From Arminella tubonensis (GTDB lineage Bacteria; Pseudomonadota; Alphaproteobacteria; Rhizobiales; Rhizobiaceae), in contig NZ_PCDP01000084.1 in the NCBI RefSeq assembly GCF_003240585.1, forward strand, positions 1-52,780: a stretch of DNA of 52,780 bases, in the 5' to 3' direction. The position numbers and the translations under genes were made by a program. Below the pieces are notes generated by a model. It was not told where the DNA came from and did no database searches. It worked only from the letters and a program-made list of their open reading frames with translations. The stretch's first letter is position 1. Every line of letters starts with the position of its first letter. Positions 1 to 7,980 of the stretch are shown here, one piece after another.

Positions 1-233
1 CCCATTATGTCACCGCCGACCTCGACGAAGGCCCGATCATCGAGCAGGACACGGTGCGGGTCACCCATTCGCAAAGTGCGGAAGACTACGTCTCGATGGG
101 CCGCGACGTCGAAAGCCAGGTGCTGGCTCGCGCCATCCACGCCCATATCCATCACCGCGTCTTCATCAACGGCAACCGCACCATCGTCTTCCCGGCCAGC
201 CCCGGCTCCTACGCCTCAGAACGCATGGGCTGA
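1..233 (+). CDS. purU: Formyltetrahydrofolate deformylase, C-terminal fragment
   Basis: The reading frame is open from the window edge (first full codon at position 3) and ends in TGA at 231-233, giving about 76 residues. The fragment carries the C-terminal catalytic signature of the formyl-transferase fold as found in PurU: an ADLDEGPIIEQ segment containing the catalytic Asp, then the VTHSQSAEDY and HRVFINGNRTIVF stretches. In the family, PurU hydrolyses 10-formyl-THF to formate and THF, balancing one-carbon pools. The N-terminal ACT domain and most of the formyl-transferase domain lie outside the window. It converges with the minus-strand polyol operon; no T-tailed terminator is visible in the 123-base gap, only a short GTCGG-GAAA-CCGAC hairpin at 237-250. 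PurU fits better than PurN because of this C-terminal sequence. Confidence 0.9.
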   Translation, partial: HYVTADLDEGPIIEQDTVRVTHSQSAEDYVSMGRDVESQVLARAIHAHIHHRVFINGNRTIVFPASPGSYASERMG

Positions 234-356
234 TAGGTCGGGAAACCGACTGTCGAGGAAAGTATTGCCGGACTTGGATCATTGCGCGCGTCTCGATTGA
301 AGAATGCCACAACTGCTTCAAGACTACCGGATCGGGCCAATTGAACGCGACACGCA

Positions 357-1028
357 TTAGCTTGGAAAAACTTGTTCTCGCGAGTTTTCGCTTGCGAAAG
401 TCTTCATCATTGCGCGCAGGATGATGACTGCAGAGGCGGCACCCGGATCCATGTGCCCAAGAGATCGTTCTCCGAGCCTGGCCGCCCGTCCACGAGCCGC
501 AACCATGGATCGTGTCGCGTTCGCGCCGGTCTCAGCGGCTTCCACGATACTGCTCCACATCTCTGAGGCTCCGGCGTCACGCGCTCTTGCGCCCATAGCG
601 GCATCGGCAGCAGGAATCCACGCGTCCAGCATCGTCTTGTCACCAAGCTGGCCTTTTCCGCGCTGCTGGATACCGGCCGTCATTGCCTCGACGACCGCCG
701 CCTGGTCGGCAAGCGAAAGACGTTCGTCTTTCTCCAGAGCCTGTGCGGCTCGGAGGAAAGCTGTTGCATAGAGGGGACCGGTCGAGGCACCAACGGCATT
801 TAGGAATGCCGAAGCCGCGATCCTGAACACAGCCGATGGCAGCGTATGATCAAGATCTATTCTCGCCAGCTCGCTGGTGACGGCCATGAAGCCGAGCGAC
901 ATGGTTATTCCATGATCAGCATCGCCGATCGCGCCATCCAGGGCCGTAAGGCGATCCTTCTCCTCGGTAATTTCATTGGATATCCGATTGAACATCCCGC
1001 TTAGCCTTCGCGTCGCGCTTCCAGGCAT
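357..1028 (-). CDS. dhaL: DhaL-type dihydroxyacetone/ketose kinase ATP-binding subunit (partner of SorC-DhaK fusion)
   Basis: This 223-residue protein matches the usual length of DhaL, the all-helical nucleotide-binding subunit of Dha-type kinases. The metal-binding signature LDGAIGDADHG supplies three Asp residues at 31, 36 and 38, the positions that hold the two Mg ions in the family. ASTGPLYAT, GDKTMLDA and the C-terminal LGERSLGHMDPGA match conserved nucleotide-lid segments. The ATG is preceded by GAGGAGG six bases upstream. It is the last gene of the minus-strand operon, 62 bases after the SorC-DhaK fusion, so the fusion and this subunit are presumably partners. It diverges clearly from the other DhaL at 3331-3975, which argues for two kinases of different specificity. 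No DhaM/PTS phosphodonor gene is nearby, so ATP as donor is inferred. Confidence 0.85.
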   Translation of the reverse strand: MPGSATRRLSGMFNRISNEITEEKDRLTALDGAIGDADHGITMSLGFMAVTSELARIDLDHTLPSAVFRIAASAFLNAVGASTGPLYATAFLRAAQALEKDERLSLADQAAVVEAMTAGIQQRGKGQLGDKTMLDAWIPAADAAMGARARDAGASEMWSSIVEAAETGANATRSMVAARGRAARLGERSLGHMDPGAASAVIILRAMMKTFASENSREQVFPS

Positions 1029-1090
1029 GATTATCCTCCTCGCTTGAGCGAGATGCGGTGGCTATTCGCCTTCCGCACCCCGTTTGGTTT

Positions 1091-3169
1091 TCAGCCGACC
1101 TTGAGAACAGGGGTGTCGCAAGGATGGTATAACAGTCCGGCCAACTCGTGATCGAGGTGCAAGATCGATATCGATGCGCCCACCATATCGAGCGAGGTGC
1201 AGTAGTGTCCGACCCAATTCGCCTCGATGGCAATGCCTTTTGCGCTAAGCCGTTGCTCCACCCTCCTGAAGAGGATGTAGAGCTCCATCAGCGGCGTCGC
1301 GCCGAACGAATTGACCAGGACAGCGACGCGGTCACCTGAAACCGGCTTCATTTCTGCAAAAATGCGATCCAATACCTTGTCTGCGATCTCATCAGCATCG
1401 ATCATCGGCTCCCGAACAACGCCCGGCTCGCCGTGGATTCCCATGCCGAACTCGATGTCATCGGGGCCGATCTCAAAATTGCGCCGTCGGGTTTGAGGCA
1501 TGGAACAGGGTTCGAGTGCCACCCCGACCGTGTAGGTGCGCGCGTTGGCTTTCCTGGTTGCGGCCTCGCATGCGGCAAGCGGCAAGCCGCGATCACAGGC
1601 GGCGCCCGCGATCTTGAATATGAAGAAATTGCCAGCAACGCCACGCCGTCCCTCCCGGTCTTCGAGCGGCGACGAGGCGATGTCGTCGGTTGTCAGCACC
1701 GTCCTTACGGGAATGCCTTTTGCTTCGGCCATCTCCGCCGCCATCTCGAAGTTCATGACGTCGCCGGCGTAGTTGCCGTAGACGAAAAGCACGCCCTCGC
1801 CCCCTGACGCGGCTTCGGCACATCGAAGAATTGGATCAGGCGGCGGCGAGGAAAAGATGTTGCCGATGGCCACCGCGTCGGCCAGACCCTTGCCGACATA
1901 GCCAAAAAAACCAGGCTCGTGGCCCGTTCCGCCGCCGATGACGAGACCGACTTTGCCGGGCCTGGGCCCGTCGCGGGCAACCAGGGCACGGTGGGATTTG
2001 TCGATCGGGACGATATATCTGGAATGCGCCTTCACCACGCCTTCAAGCATTTCCTCTACGACATTGTCGGGATTGTTGAGGAATTTCTTGATGTGTGTGC
2101 GGGGGACTGCCTGAGAGGGAGCCGCGTTGACCTCCATCTTTGCACGCTGCGAAAGTCGCTGGTCGATTTCCGTGACGCCGTCGGCGTTGAGAATGCCGCG
2201 CGCTGTTGCGGCATCGGTGATCAGCACGTTCACGTAGCCGCCGCGAAGTGCGGCAAGGATTGCCGGTACCTTGTCGAAGCCACCCGCCGCAGCGATCCGC
2301 AGGCCAATGTTTTTCAGCATATCAAGCGATATTCCGATCGTCCGGTCGTCGAGCGGGCCGTCGACGGGGCGCCCGTGTCCGTCGATAAAGCGACCGGAGA
2401 CGACACCAACTGCGTTCTTCGCCAGATATTGCTGGAGAGACACCGACTCGAAGAACCCGCTTGTGTGGATGGTCGAATTGGGACGCAGAGACGAAATTCC
2501 GAAGAGGATCTTGTTGGCGCCGGACAGCGCCTCAAACTGGCTCTCAATTAGGGTTTCGCGCAACAGCATGTCACGGATATCGGGCGCAGAAACAATTGCG
2601 GGCGCAGAAATATTGATCAGCTTGCCGTTGACTGCGCCGGCAATGGCGGCAGCGCAGAGTTCCGGTGTATAGCCAAAGCTGGCGCGGGTACCGCCGGTCG
2701 CCTGGACGACAGTGACATCCTGCAGGCCGGGCACGGAGGCCCGCTCGCCAATCGCCAGCACGGTCCGCCCCCAAGAAACGGCGATCGTGTCGCCGGATTT
2801 GAGCAGCTTCCGAAGTGCCTGCGCACCCGCCACGCCTATTCTGTCGATCAGTGGGCGGGCATTGTCTTCGCTTGGAACAACGAGACAGTCGGCCAGGCCG
2901 AAATGGCGCTTGAGTTCCTGCGCGACGGTTAGCGAGGCGAGGCGAGCCGGCTCTATGGCAATATTGACGATACCCCTCTCCCGAGCTTCGGCGAGATAGG
3001 CGTTGACGGTGGCGCGGGAGATTCCCATCACGTCCGCTATGTCGCCCTGGGTCATGCCGTCTTCGTAGTAGAGCCAGCAAGCCCAGACATAGGGGTCGTC
3101 GCCATAGCGCAGGGGCATCAGGTCGGGCGCTTCTGACGCATTGGTTCTCTTGGATATCTTGACCGTCAT
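1091..3169 (-). CDS. Fusion of SorC-family sugar-responsive regulator with DhaK kinase subunit
   Basis: From the chosen start the protein has 692 residues. Residues 38-58 form a helix-turn-helix (MTQGDIADVMGISRATVNAYL). Residues about 80-340 are a SorC/CggR-type sugar-binding domain, with a TGG effector loop near 158-160. Residues about 357-692 are a complete DhaK domain: GGGTGHEPG with His417, NYAGD with Asp470, and IHGEPG with His579, the family's covalent substrate-binding His. Both halves look intact. The reading frame extends upstream to 3301; ATG 3169 or 3190 is preferred because the SorC homology begins about 20 residues later and the extra upstream residues look non-coding, but neither has a strong Shine-Dalgarno. 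It sits between two DhaL genes. The likely role is sensing a phosphorylated or free ketose while phosphorylating it, and controlling this operon. I recall public annotations using a bifunctional regulator/DhaK name, so the architecture is probably known but little studied. Confidence 0.88.
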   Translation of the reverse strand: MTVKISKRTNASEAPDLMPLRYGDDPYVWACWLYYEDGMTQGDIADVMGISRATVNAYLAEARERGIVNIAIEPARLASLTVAQELKRHFGLADCLVVPSEDNARPLIDRIGVAGAQALRKLLKSGDTIAVSWGRTVLAIGERASVPGLQDVTVVQATGGTRASFGYTPELCAAAIAGAVNGKLINISAPAIVSAPDIRDMLLRETLIESQFEALSGANKILFGISSLRPNSTIHTSGFFESVSLQQYLAKNAVGVVSGRFIDGHGRPVDGPLDDRTIGISLDMLKNIGLRIAAAGGFDKVPAILAALRGGYVNVLITDAATARGILNADGVTEIDQRLSQRAKMEVNAAPSQAVPRTHIKKFLNNPDNVVEEMLEGVVKAHSRYIVPIDKSHRALVARDGPRPGKVGLVIGGGTGHEPGFFGYVGKGLADAVAIGNIFSSPPPDPILRCAEAASGGEGVLFVYGNYAGDVMNFEMAAEMAEAKGIPVRTVLTTDDIASSPLEDREGRRGVAGNFFIFKIAGAACDRGLPLAACEAATRKANARTYTVGVALEPCSMPQTRRRNFEIGPDDIEFGMGIHGEPGVVREPMIDADEIADKVLDRIFAEMKPVSGDRVAVLVNSFGATPLMELYILFRRVEQRLSAKGIAIEANWVGHYCTSLDMVGASISILHLDHELAGLLYHPCDTPVLKVG

Positions 3170-3330
3170 GAATCTGCGATAGACCCCCATTTCTTTCGTC
3201 GGGAAGATGGAAGCAATAACATGTGTTTGCAACTCCGTTGACGAAACAAGCGGCGCGCGACCCAGCCGCAATTGGCCGGATCGCGCAGCCTTGGGAGACA
3301 CCGAGGGGGCGAACTGCCCCGCCTATTCCC

Positions 3331-3975
3331 TTATGCCTGAAGCCGGGCGCGAGCGCCGAGCGAAAGTTCCTTGAGGATGATTGCGCATGAGGTGGCGCCT
3401 GCATCGAGCATGCCGAGCGACCGCTCGCCGAGGCGGCTCGAGCGGCCGATCTTCGCGACTAGGTTGATCGTCGAATCGCGACCCGTTTCGGCAGCACTGA
3501 CAAGGATATCGAGAGCGTCGGCAAACGACTTGCCGGAAGCGATGGCAGCATCGAAGGCTTCTATTGCGGGCGCGAGCGTATCCAGCAGGGTTTTATCGCC
3601 AACCTTTGCCGCGCCGATCGATTGGATACCTTCGAGCCCGGCATGCAGCATGACGCTGAAAGTGCCGGGATCGATGGTCTCCGCCCCCTCAAGCTTCTCG
3701 GCAAACTCGGTGAACATGACACCATAGAGCGGGCCCATCGAGCCGCCAATTTCGGTCATCAGCAACGTGCCGAGTGTCTCGAAGGATTCGCCCAGCGATG
3801 CATCTTTGCCTTTCAGGCGCTCTGCCGCCATGCCGAAACCCTTGGCCATGTTCACGCCGTGGTCGCCGTCGCCGATCTTTCCGTCGATCTCGCTGAGATA
3901 GGCGCGATTCTCCACAATGCGATCGGCTATGGAAAGTACGATCGCTCCCCCTGAGCTGTTCGTGAAGGTCTGCAT
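3331..3975 (-). CDS. dhaL: DhaL-type kinase nucleotide-binding subunit (partner of stand-alone DhaK)
   Basis: This 214-residue DhaL protein has the metal-binding motif IDGKIGDGDHG, with Asp31, Asp36 and Asp38 equivalent to the family's metal ligands. It also has GGSMGPLYG, VGDKTLLDTL and SRLGERSLGMLDAGATS, all standard DhaL blocks. The start ATG has GGAGAG six bases upstream. It follows the stand-alone dhaK by only 12 bases, so the two are almost certainly co-translated as a DhaKL kinase. In the family, DhaL holds ADP/ATP and transfers phosphate to the ketose bound on DhaK. Candidate substrates are dihydroxyacetone or a tetrulose such as D-erythrulose, given the dehydrogenase next to it. The exact substrate cannot be read from sequence. 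Confidence 0.9.
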   Translation of the reverse strand: MQTFTNSSGGAIVLSIADRIVENRAYLSEIDGKIGDGDHGVNMAKGFGMAAERLKGKDASLGESFETLGTLLMTEIGGSMGPLYGVMFTEFAEKLEGAETIDPGTFSVMLHAGLEGIQSIGAAKVGDKTLLDTLAPAIEAFDAAIASGKSFADALDILVSAAETGRDSTINLVAKIGRSSRLGERSLGMLDAGATSCAIILKELSLGARARLQA

Positions 3976-3987
3976 AGTGGTCTCTCC

Positions 3988-4980
3988 TCAAAGCTTTATG
4001 GTGCAAGCGGCCTCGACATCGAGGAGCGGTTTGATTTCAGCATCAAGGGCAAGAACGGTAAGTGTCGCCCCAACCATTTCCAGCGACGTGAAATAGTTGC
4101 CAACATAGGTCTTGTGAATAACGAGCCCACGCCCGACGATTTCCTTCTCGATCGTGTCGTTGAGGATGTAGAGTTCGTTGAGAGGCGTGGCGCCCAGACC
4201 GGAGACGAGGACGGCCACTTCCGTGCCAGCAGGCAGGTTGTGGTCGTCAAGTACGATCTTGCACATGTCCTTGGCGATTTCCTCTGCTGTCTTTAGTGCC
4301 TCGACGCGAACACCCGGCTCGCCGTGATGGCCGATGCCGACCTCCATGGTGCCTGGTTCGATCTGGAAGTTGGGATGACCAACGGCCGGCAAGGTGCATG
4401 GCCCCAACCCGACCCCGATCGAGCGGCAGTTGTCGATCGCCTTCTGAGCGATAGCCCGCACTTCCTCAAGACTCGCCCCTTCTGATGCCTTGGCGCTGCC
4501 GATTTTCCACATGAAGATTTCGCCGGCGACGCCGCGGCGCTTTTCCCGCTCGGCGGGCGGGGCCGAGCATACGTCGTCGTTGGCAACGACCGTTGCGACC
4601 TCGATGCCATCCTTGGCAGCCAGCTTGATCGCCATCTTCACATTCATGTTGTCGCCGGCATAGTTGCCATACAGGCAGACGACGCCCGCTCCGCCGTTTG
4701 CCTCACGAATGGCGTCGTGAAAGCTCTTGGCGGTCGGAGAAGAAAAGAGCTCGCCGACGGCAACCGCGTCGAGCATGTTTTTGCCGGTGTAGCCCATAAA
4801 GCCAGGTTCGTGACCCGAGCCGCCTCCGGTTACGACGCCGACCTTACCGGCAATGGGGGCGTTCTTCGCGACAATGACGCGTGGATTTTGTGCAAGACGG
4901 AGAATATCGGCATGAGCCTTGACGAAGCCCCTGACCGTATCTTCGACGACTTGATCGGGGTTATTGATAAACCGCTGCAT
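3988..4980 (-). CDS. dhaK: DhaK-type ketose kinase substrate-binding subunit
   Basis: This 330-residue protein is full length for DhaK. It shows GGGSGHEPG with His57, NYAGD with Asp110 and HHGEPGV with His219, matching the substrate-binding and covalent-hemiaminal residues of E. coli DhaK shifted by one. AAGGAG lies six bases before the ATG. It lies 32 bases after the SDR gene and 12 bases before dhaL. Family knowledge: DhaK binds a short-chain ketose covalently through the His, and DhaL delivers phosphate. Homologous DhaK/DhaL proteins in threitol and erythritol pathways act as erythrulose kinases, so D-erythrulose is an alternative to dihydroxyacetone here. The cluster has no DhaM, so an ATP-dependent reaction is inferred. 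Confidence 0.92.
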   Translation of the reverse strand: MQRFINNPDQVVEDTVRGFVKAHADILRLAQNPRVIVAKNAPIAGKVGVVTGGGSGHEPGFMGYTGKNMLDAVAVGELFSSPTAKSFHDAIREANGGAGVVCLYGNYAGDNMNVKMAIKLAAKDGIEVATVVANDDVCSAPPAEREKRRGVAGEIFMWKIGSAKASEGASLEEVRAIAQKAIDNCRSIGVGLGPCTLPAVGHPNFQIEPGTMEVGIGHHGEPGVRVEALKTAEEIAKDMCKIVLDDHNLPAGTEVAVLVSGLGATPLNELYILNDTIEKEIVGRGLVIHKTYVGNYFTSLEMVGATLTVLALDAEIKPLLDVEAACTIKL

Positions 4981-5012
4981 AGTGTCTCCTTGAAATGTCC
5001 GGGCGTTTCAGC

Positions 5013-5786
5013 TCAGAGAATTGTATAGCCGCCGTCGATCAAGAGATCGGCGCCGTTGATCATGTTCGCGCCTGCCGAGACCAGGAAGACTGCGGCGGCG
5101 GCGATTTCCTCGGGATATGCAAAGCGACCGGTGGGAATGCGCTTCTTGGCGGCCTCGCCCTTCTCGCCGGCCCAGGCCTTCTTGCCGAGTTCGGTGAGCA
5201 CGATGGTCGGTGAAATAGTATTGACGCAAATTCCGTATTTGCCCCACTCGGCGGCGAAAGTCTTGGACATTCCGATGACACCGAATTTCGACGCGCAGTA
5301 AGCCACATGCTCCTCGATGGCGACCGTGCCGGCCTGAGAGGCCATGTTGACGATCTTTCCCCCATTGCCGGCTGCGATCATCGCTCGTCCCGCTGCCTGC
5401 GTGACAAGAAAACTCCCCTTGAGATTGATGTTGATGGTCTTGTCCCAATCGTTGACCGAGATGCCCTCGGCCGGGGCCAGGAGCGCAACGCCGGCGCTGT
5501 TGACCGCTATATCGATCCCGCCGAAGGCCGCAAGAACGTCGGCAACTGCCTGATTGACCGACGTCGGATCAGAGACGTCGCAAACAAAGGGCTTTGCACC
5601 ACCGCCGAGTGAATCGGCTTTGAGCTTGGCAATGTCTGCATTGATGTCGAGCACGGCGACTTTGGCACCCTTGGAAGCGAAGGCATCGGCAATGGCAGCG
5701 CCGATCCCGGAGGCGCCGCCGGTGATGAGCGCCACTTTGCCTGTCAGCGGGAAATTAAGGTCAATTGGGTGAGCGGTATCGGTCAT
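5013..5786 (-). CDS. SDR polyol dehydrogenase, GolD / D-threitol dehydrogenase type
   Basis: This 257-residue classical short-chain dehydrogenase has the TGGASGIG cofactor loop at 22-29, a VLDIN segment ending in Asp47 that favours NAD, and the catalytic set Ser150, Tyr163 and Lys167. The stretches PTIVLTELGKKAW and GRFAYPEEIAAAAVFL and the ending INGADLLIDGGYT are, as I recall, typical of listerial GolD (glycerol dehydrogenase) and mycobacterial D-threitol dehydrogenase rather than of generic FabG-like SDRs. Its place between the binding-protein gene and dhaK suggests it oxidises the imported polyol to the ketose used by the kinases. The ATG has AAGG about nine bases upstream. Glycerol and D-threitol are the leading candidates, and other small polyols remain possible. 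Confidence 0.8.
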   Translation of the reverse strand: MTDTAHPIDLNFPLTGKVALITGGASGIGAAIADAFASKGAKVAVLDINADIAKLKADSLGGGAKPFVCDVSDPTSVNQAVADVLAAFGGIDIAVNSAGVALLAPAEGISVNDWDKTININLKGSFLVTQAAGRAMIAAGNGGKIVNMASQAGTVAIEEHVAYCASKFGVIGMSKTFAAEWGKYGICVNTISPTIVLTELGKKAWAGEKGEAAKKRIPTGRFAYPEEIAAAAVFLVSAGANMINGADLLIDGGYTIL

Positions 5787-5813
5787 GTTTTCGAACCTTG
5801 GTCTGTTGAGATC

Positions 5814-5836
5814 GGGGCGGCATAGACGGCCGCCCC
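5814..5836 (-). other. Intergenic hairpin after the binding-protein gene
   Basis: A perfect 8-bp stem, GGGGCGGC / GCCGCCCC with a 7-base loop, lies 14 bases after the binding-protein stop and before the SDR start. It has no T-run, so it is unlikely to be a full terminator. In many ABC operons such a structure protects the upstream binding-protein mRNA or attenuates transcription into downstream genes; that role is inferred here. Confidence 0.55.
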
Positions 5837-5849
5837 TCTGACTTTGCTA

Positions 5850-6836
5850 TTACTTGCGCGATTCCAGAAGCTGATCGGCATTCTGCGGGGTGACCGGGGT
5901 CCAGGGAACAAGATAGTCCTTCACAACACCATCGTCCCACTTCATGGACGGATATTGCTTCCAGATTGCAGATTCGGGCTGATAGTCTTTCTTCGCCGCC
6001 TTAATCGCGACATCCAAGGCGCCCTGTGCCTGTGCATTCGCATCCTGCAGGATGGAGGCCATCTGGCCGCCCTTTACGGCGTTGATGGCGTCGGTCACGC
6101 CATCGACGCCTGCAATCGCGAAGTCACCGACCTTGAGGTTGGCCGCCTTGATTGCTTCGATCGCGCCGAGCGCCATTTCGTCGTTCTGGCCGATAACGCC
6201 GTTGATCTGGCCTGGATGGGAGGTCAGCCAGTTTTCCATCAGCGTCTGTGCTTCTGCGCGCGACCAGTTCGCGGTTTGCTTTTCGAGAACCTTCACATCC
6301 GGGCATGCCTTGAGCGCCTTTTCGTTGCCTTCGAGGCGCTGGATCTGTCCCGACTGGCCAATTGGGCCTTCGAGGATCACGAGGTTGCCCTTGCAACCCA
6401 TCTTGTCGAGCACGGCCTTGCCTTCGAGCTCGCCTGCTTCGACGTCGTTCGAGCCTACATAGGACGTCAGCAGGTCCGAGTTGACACGTGCATTCGAGCC
6501 AACAACGGGGATGCCTGCGTCATGAGCTGCCTGAACAGCAGCGGCGCCGGCCTCGACGTCCATCGGCACGAAGATGATGGCATCGAACTTCTGTGTGATC
6601 ATCGTATTGAACTGTTCCTGCTGAACGAGGGCATCGTAGCGCCCGTCGAATACAGTCAACTCGACTTCGCCGCTCTTGACAGCAGGATGTTGCTTCAGTG
6701 CCGCCGACCAAAGCTGCATGAATTCAGCGTTCAGTCCGTAGGTGGTGGCGCCGATTTTCAGTTTCTTGTCTTGAGCCATGGCCGGGGATGCCAGGATTGC
6801 TGCACTTGCGATCAGGCTTATCAGCAGTTTCTTCAT
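5850..6836 (-). CDS. Periplasmic sugar/polyol-binding protein, ribose-type (CUT2)
   Basis: The protein has 328 residues when started at the ATG preceded by GGAGGAG. An upstream in-frame start at 6851 is possible but would put five residues before the signal peptide. Residues 1-21 are a Sec signal peptide with an AMA cleavage site. The mature protein is a type-1 periplasmic-binding fold with the segments KFDAIIFVPMD, IPVVGSNARV, YVGSNDVEAG and VIGQNDEMALGA, typical of RbsB-like proteins. It should deliver a small sugar or polyol to the permease and ATPase encoded immediately upstream. It stands in the same operon as the threitol/glycerol-type dehydrogenase and Dha kinases, so its ligand is probably the polyol they catabolise. 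A stable hairpin follows the stop codon. Confidence 0.88.
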   Translation of the reverse strand: MKKLLISLIASAAILASPAMAQDKKLKIGATTYGLNAEFMQLWSAALKQHPAVKSGEVELTVFDGRYDALVQQEQFNTMITQKFDAIIFVPMDVEAGAAAVQAAHDAGIPVVGSNARVNSDLLTSYVGSNDVEAGELEGKAVLDKMGCKGNLVILEGPIGQSGQIQRLEGNEKALKACPDVKVLEKQTANWSRAEAQTLMENWLTSHPGQINGVIGQNDEMALGAIEAIKAANLKVGDFAIAGVDGVTDAINAVKGGQMASILQDANAQAQGALDVAIKAAKKDYQPESAIWKQYPSMKWDDGVVKDYLVPWTPVTPQNADQLLESRK

Positions 6837-6920
6837 TTCTTTCTCCTCCATAGAGAATTCCGGCCGCCGTCGTGGCGCACCGTTCGGTGACGGGTGCAGG
6901 GTGCAGCCCGAATGACGTGG

Positions 6921-7925
6921 TCAAAGACCTTGATTCCGCTTCTGGTCCAGCATCACCGCGCCAACGATCAGTGCGCCCTTGAGGACCTGCTGGTAGTAGG
7001 ATTCGATCCCTAGAAGATCGAGGCCGTTGTTCATGACGCCGATGATCAGGGCGCCGATGAGTGTGCCAGTGACCCGGCCGACACCGCCCGAAAGGCTGGT
7101 CCCACCGATGACTACCGCGGCGATTGCATCCAGTTCGTAGGCGATGCCGGCCTGCGGCAAGGCAGAACCGGTGCGGGCCGACAGCATCATTCCTGCGAGG
7201 CCTGCCAGCGCTCCGGAGATCGTGTAGACGACGAAACGGATCTGAGTGACGTTGATGCCGGACGTTTTCGCCGCATGCGGATTTCCGCCAACTGCATAGA
7301 TGTAGCGGCCGAAGCGTGTTCTGTTCAGGATCCACCATGACACGATGAAGACGATGGCGAGCAGGACGACCGGCATCGGTATGCCAAGGACATTGCCTGT
7401 GCCGATCCAGCGAAATTCAGGCGTCAAGGCGGGAACCGGTTTGCCGCCACCATAAATGAGGGTCATGCCGCGTGCCGCCGACAGCATGCCGAGTGTGGCG
7501 ACAAAGGCCGGAACAGCAAACCGCGATACGATGATCCCGACAATGGTGCCGCATGCCACCCCGACGAGAATGCCCACGGCAAGGGCGATGTAGAAGGGAT
7601 AGGGCGCCCCCACCACGCCGGCGGTCGCAGAGGTGGTCGCCAGGCTGGCGCTGACGATGCCGGTGAGTGCTACGACAGAACCCACGGATAGATCGATGCC
7701 ACGCGTGAGGATGACGAAGGTCATCCCGATTGCCAGGACACCGTTGATCGAGGTCTGCAGCAGAACGTTCGATATATTCCCGGGTGTCAAAAAGTATTCA
7801 TTCGAGATCGACAGTATGAAGGACAACAGGAGAAAGGCGAGGAAGATGCCGTATTCCTGGACCAGTAATCTGCGACGGTCGGAATTGAGCCATCCGGTTG
7901 TTGTCTTGTTTTCTAAGAGAGCCAC
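6921..7925 (-). CDS. ABC transporter permease, ribose type (CUT2)
   Basis: This 334-residue hydrophobic protein of the BPD_transp_2 (RbsC-like) family has about eight to ten membrane segments. GIDLSVGSVVALTGI and TSLSGGVGRVTGTLIGALIIGVMNNGL are the two most conserved blocks of this permease class. The start is GTG with AGAGG about nine bases upstream; an ATG start is not available nearby. It lies between the ATPase and binding-protein genes, with gaps of 55 and 84 bases. It forms the inner-membrane channel, presumably as a homodimer, for the substrate of the 357-9459 operon. Confidence 0.9.
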   Translation of the reverse strand: MALLENKTTTGWLNSDRRRLLVQEYGIFLAFLLLSFILSISNEYFLTPGNISNVLLQTSINGVLAIGMTFVILTRGIDLSVGSVVALTGIVSASLATTSATAGVVGAPYPFYIALAVGILVGVACGTIVGIIVSRFAVPAFVATLGMLSAARGMTLIYGGGKPVPALTPEFRWIGTGNVLGIPMPVVLLAIVFIVSWWILNRTRFGRYIYAVGGNPHAAKTSGINVTQIRFVVYTISGALAGLAGMMLSARTGSALPQAGIAYELDAIAAVVIGGTSLSGGVGRVTGTLIGALIIGVMNNGLDLLGIESYYQQVLKGALIVGAVMLDQKRNQGL

Positions 7926-7980
7926 TTTTTATTACCTCTTGCCGAGCCGGTCGGATATCTGGGCAGTCGTGGGGAAGTCG

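Noticed and set aside
237..250. Short GTCGG-GAAA-CCGAC hairpin after purU
   Set aside because: Only five base pairs and no T-run; too weak to call a terminator.
3170..3301. N-terminal extension of the SorC-DhaK fusion to 3301
   Set aside because: The extra 44 residues precede the start of SorC-like sequence and show no pattern; ATG 3169 or 3190 is more reasonable.
5844..6890. A 348-codon plus-strand frame opposite the binding-protein gene
   Set aside because: It is the antisense image of a clear signal-peptide-bearing binding protein, Cys/Leu-rich with no domain; long antisense frames are common in GC-rich DNA.
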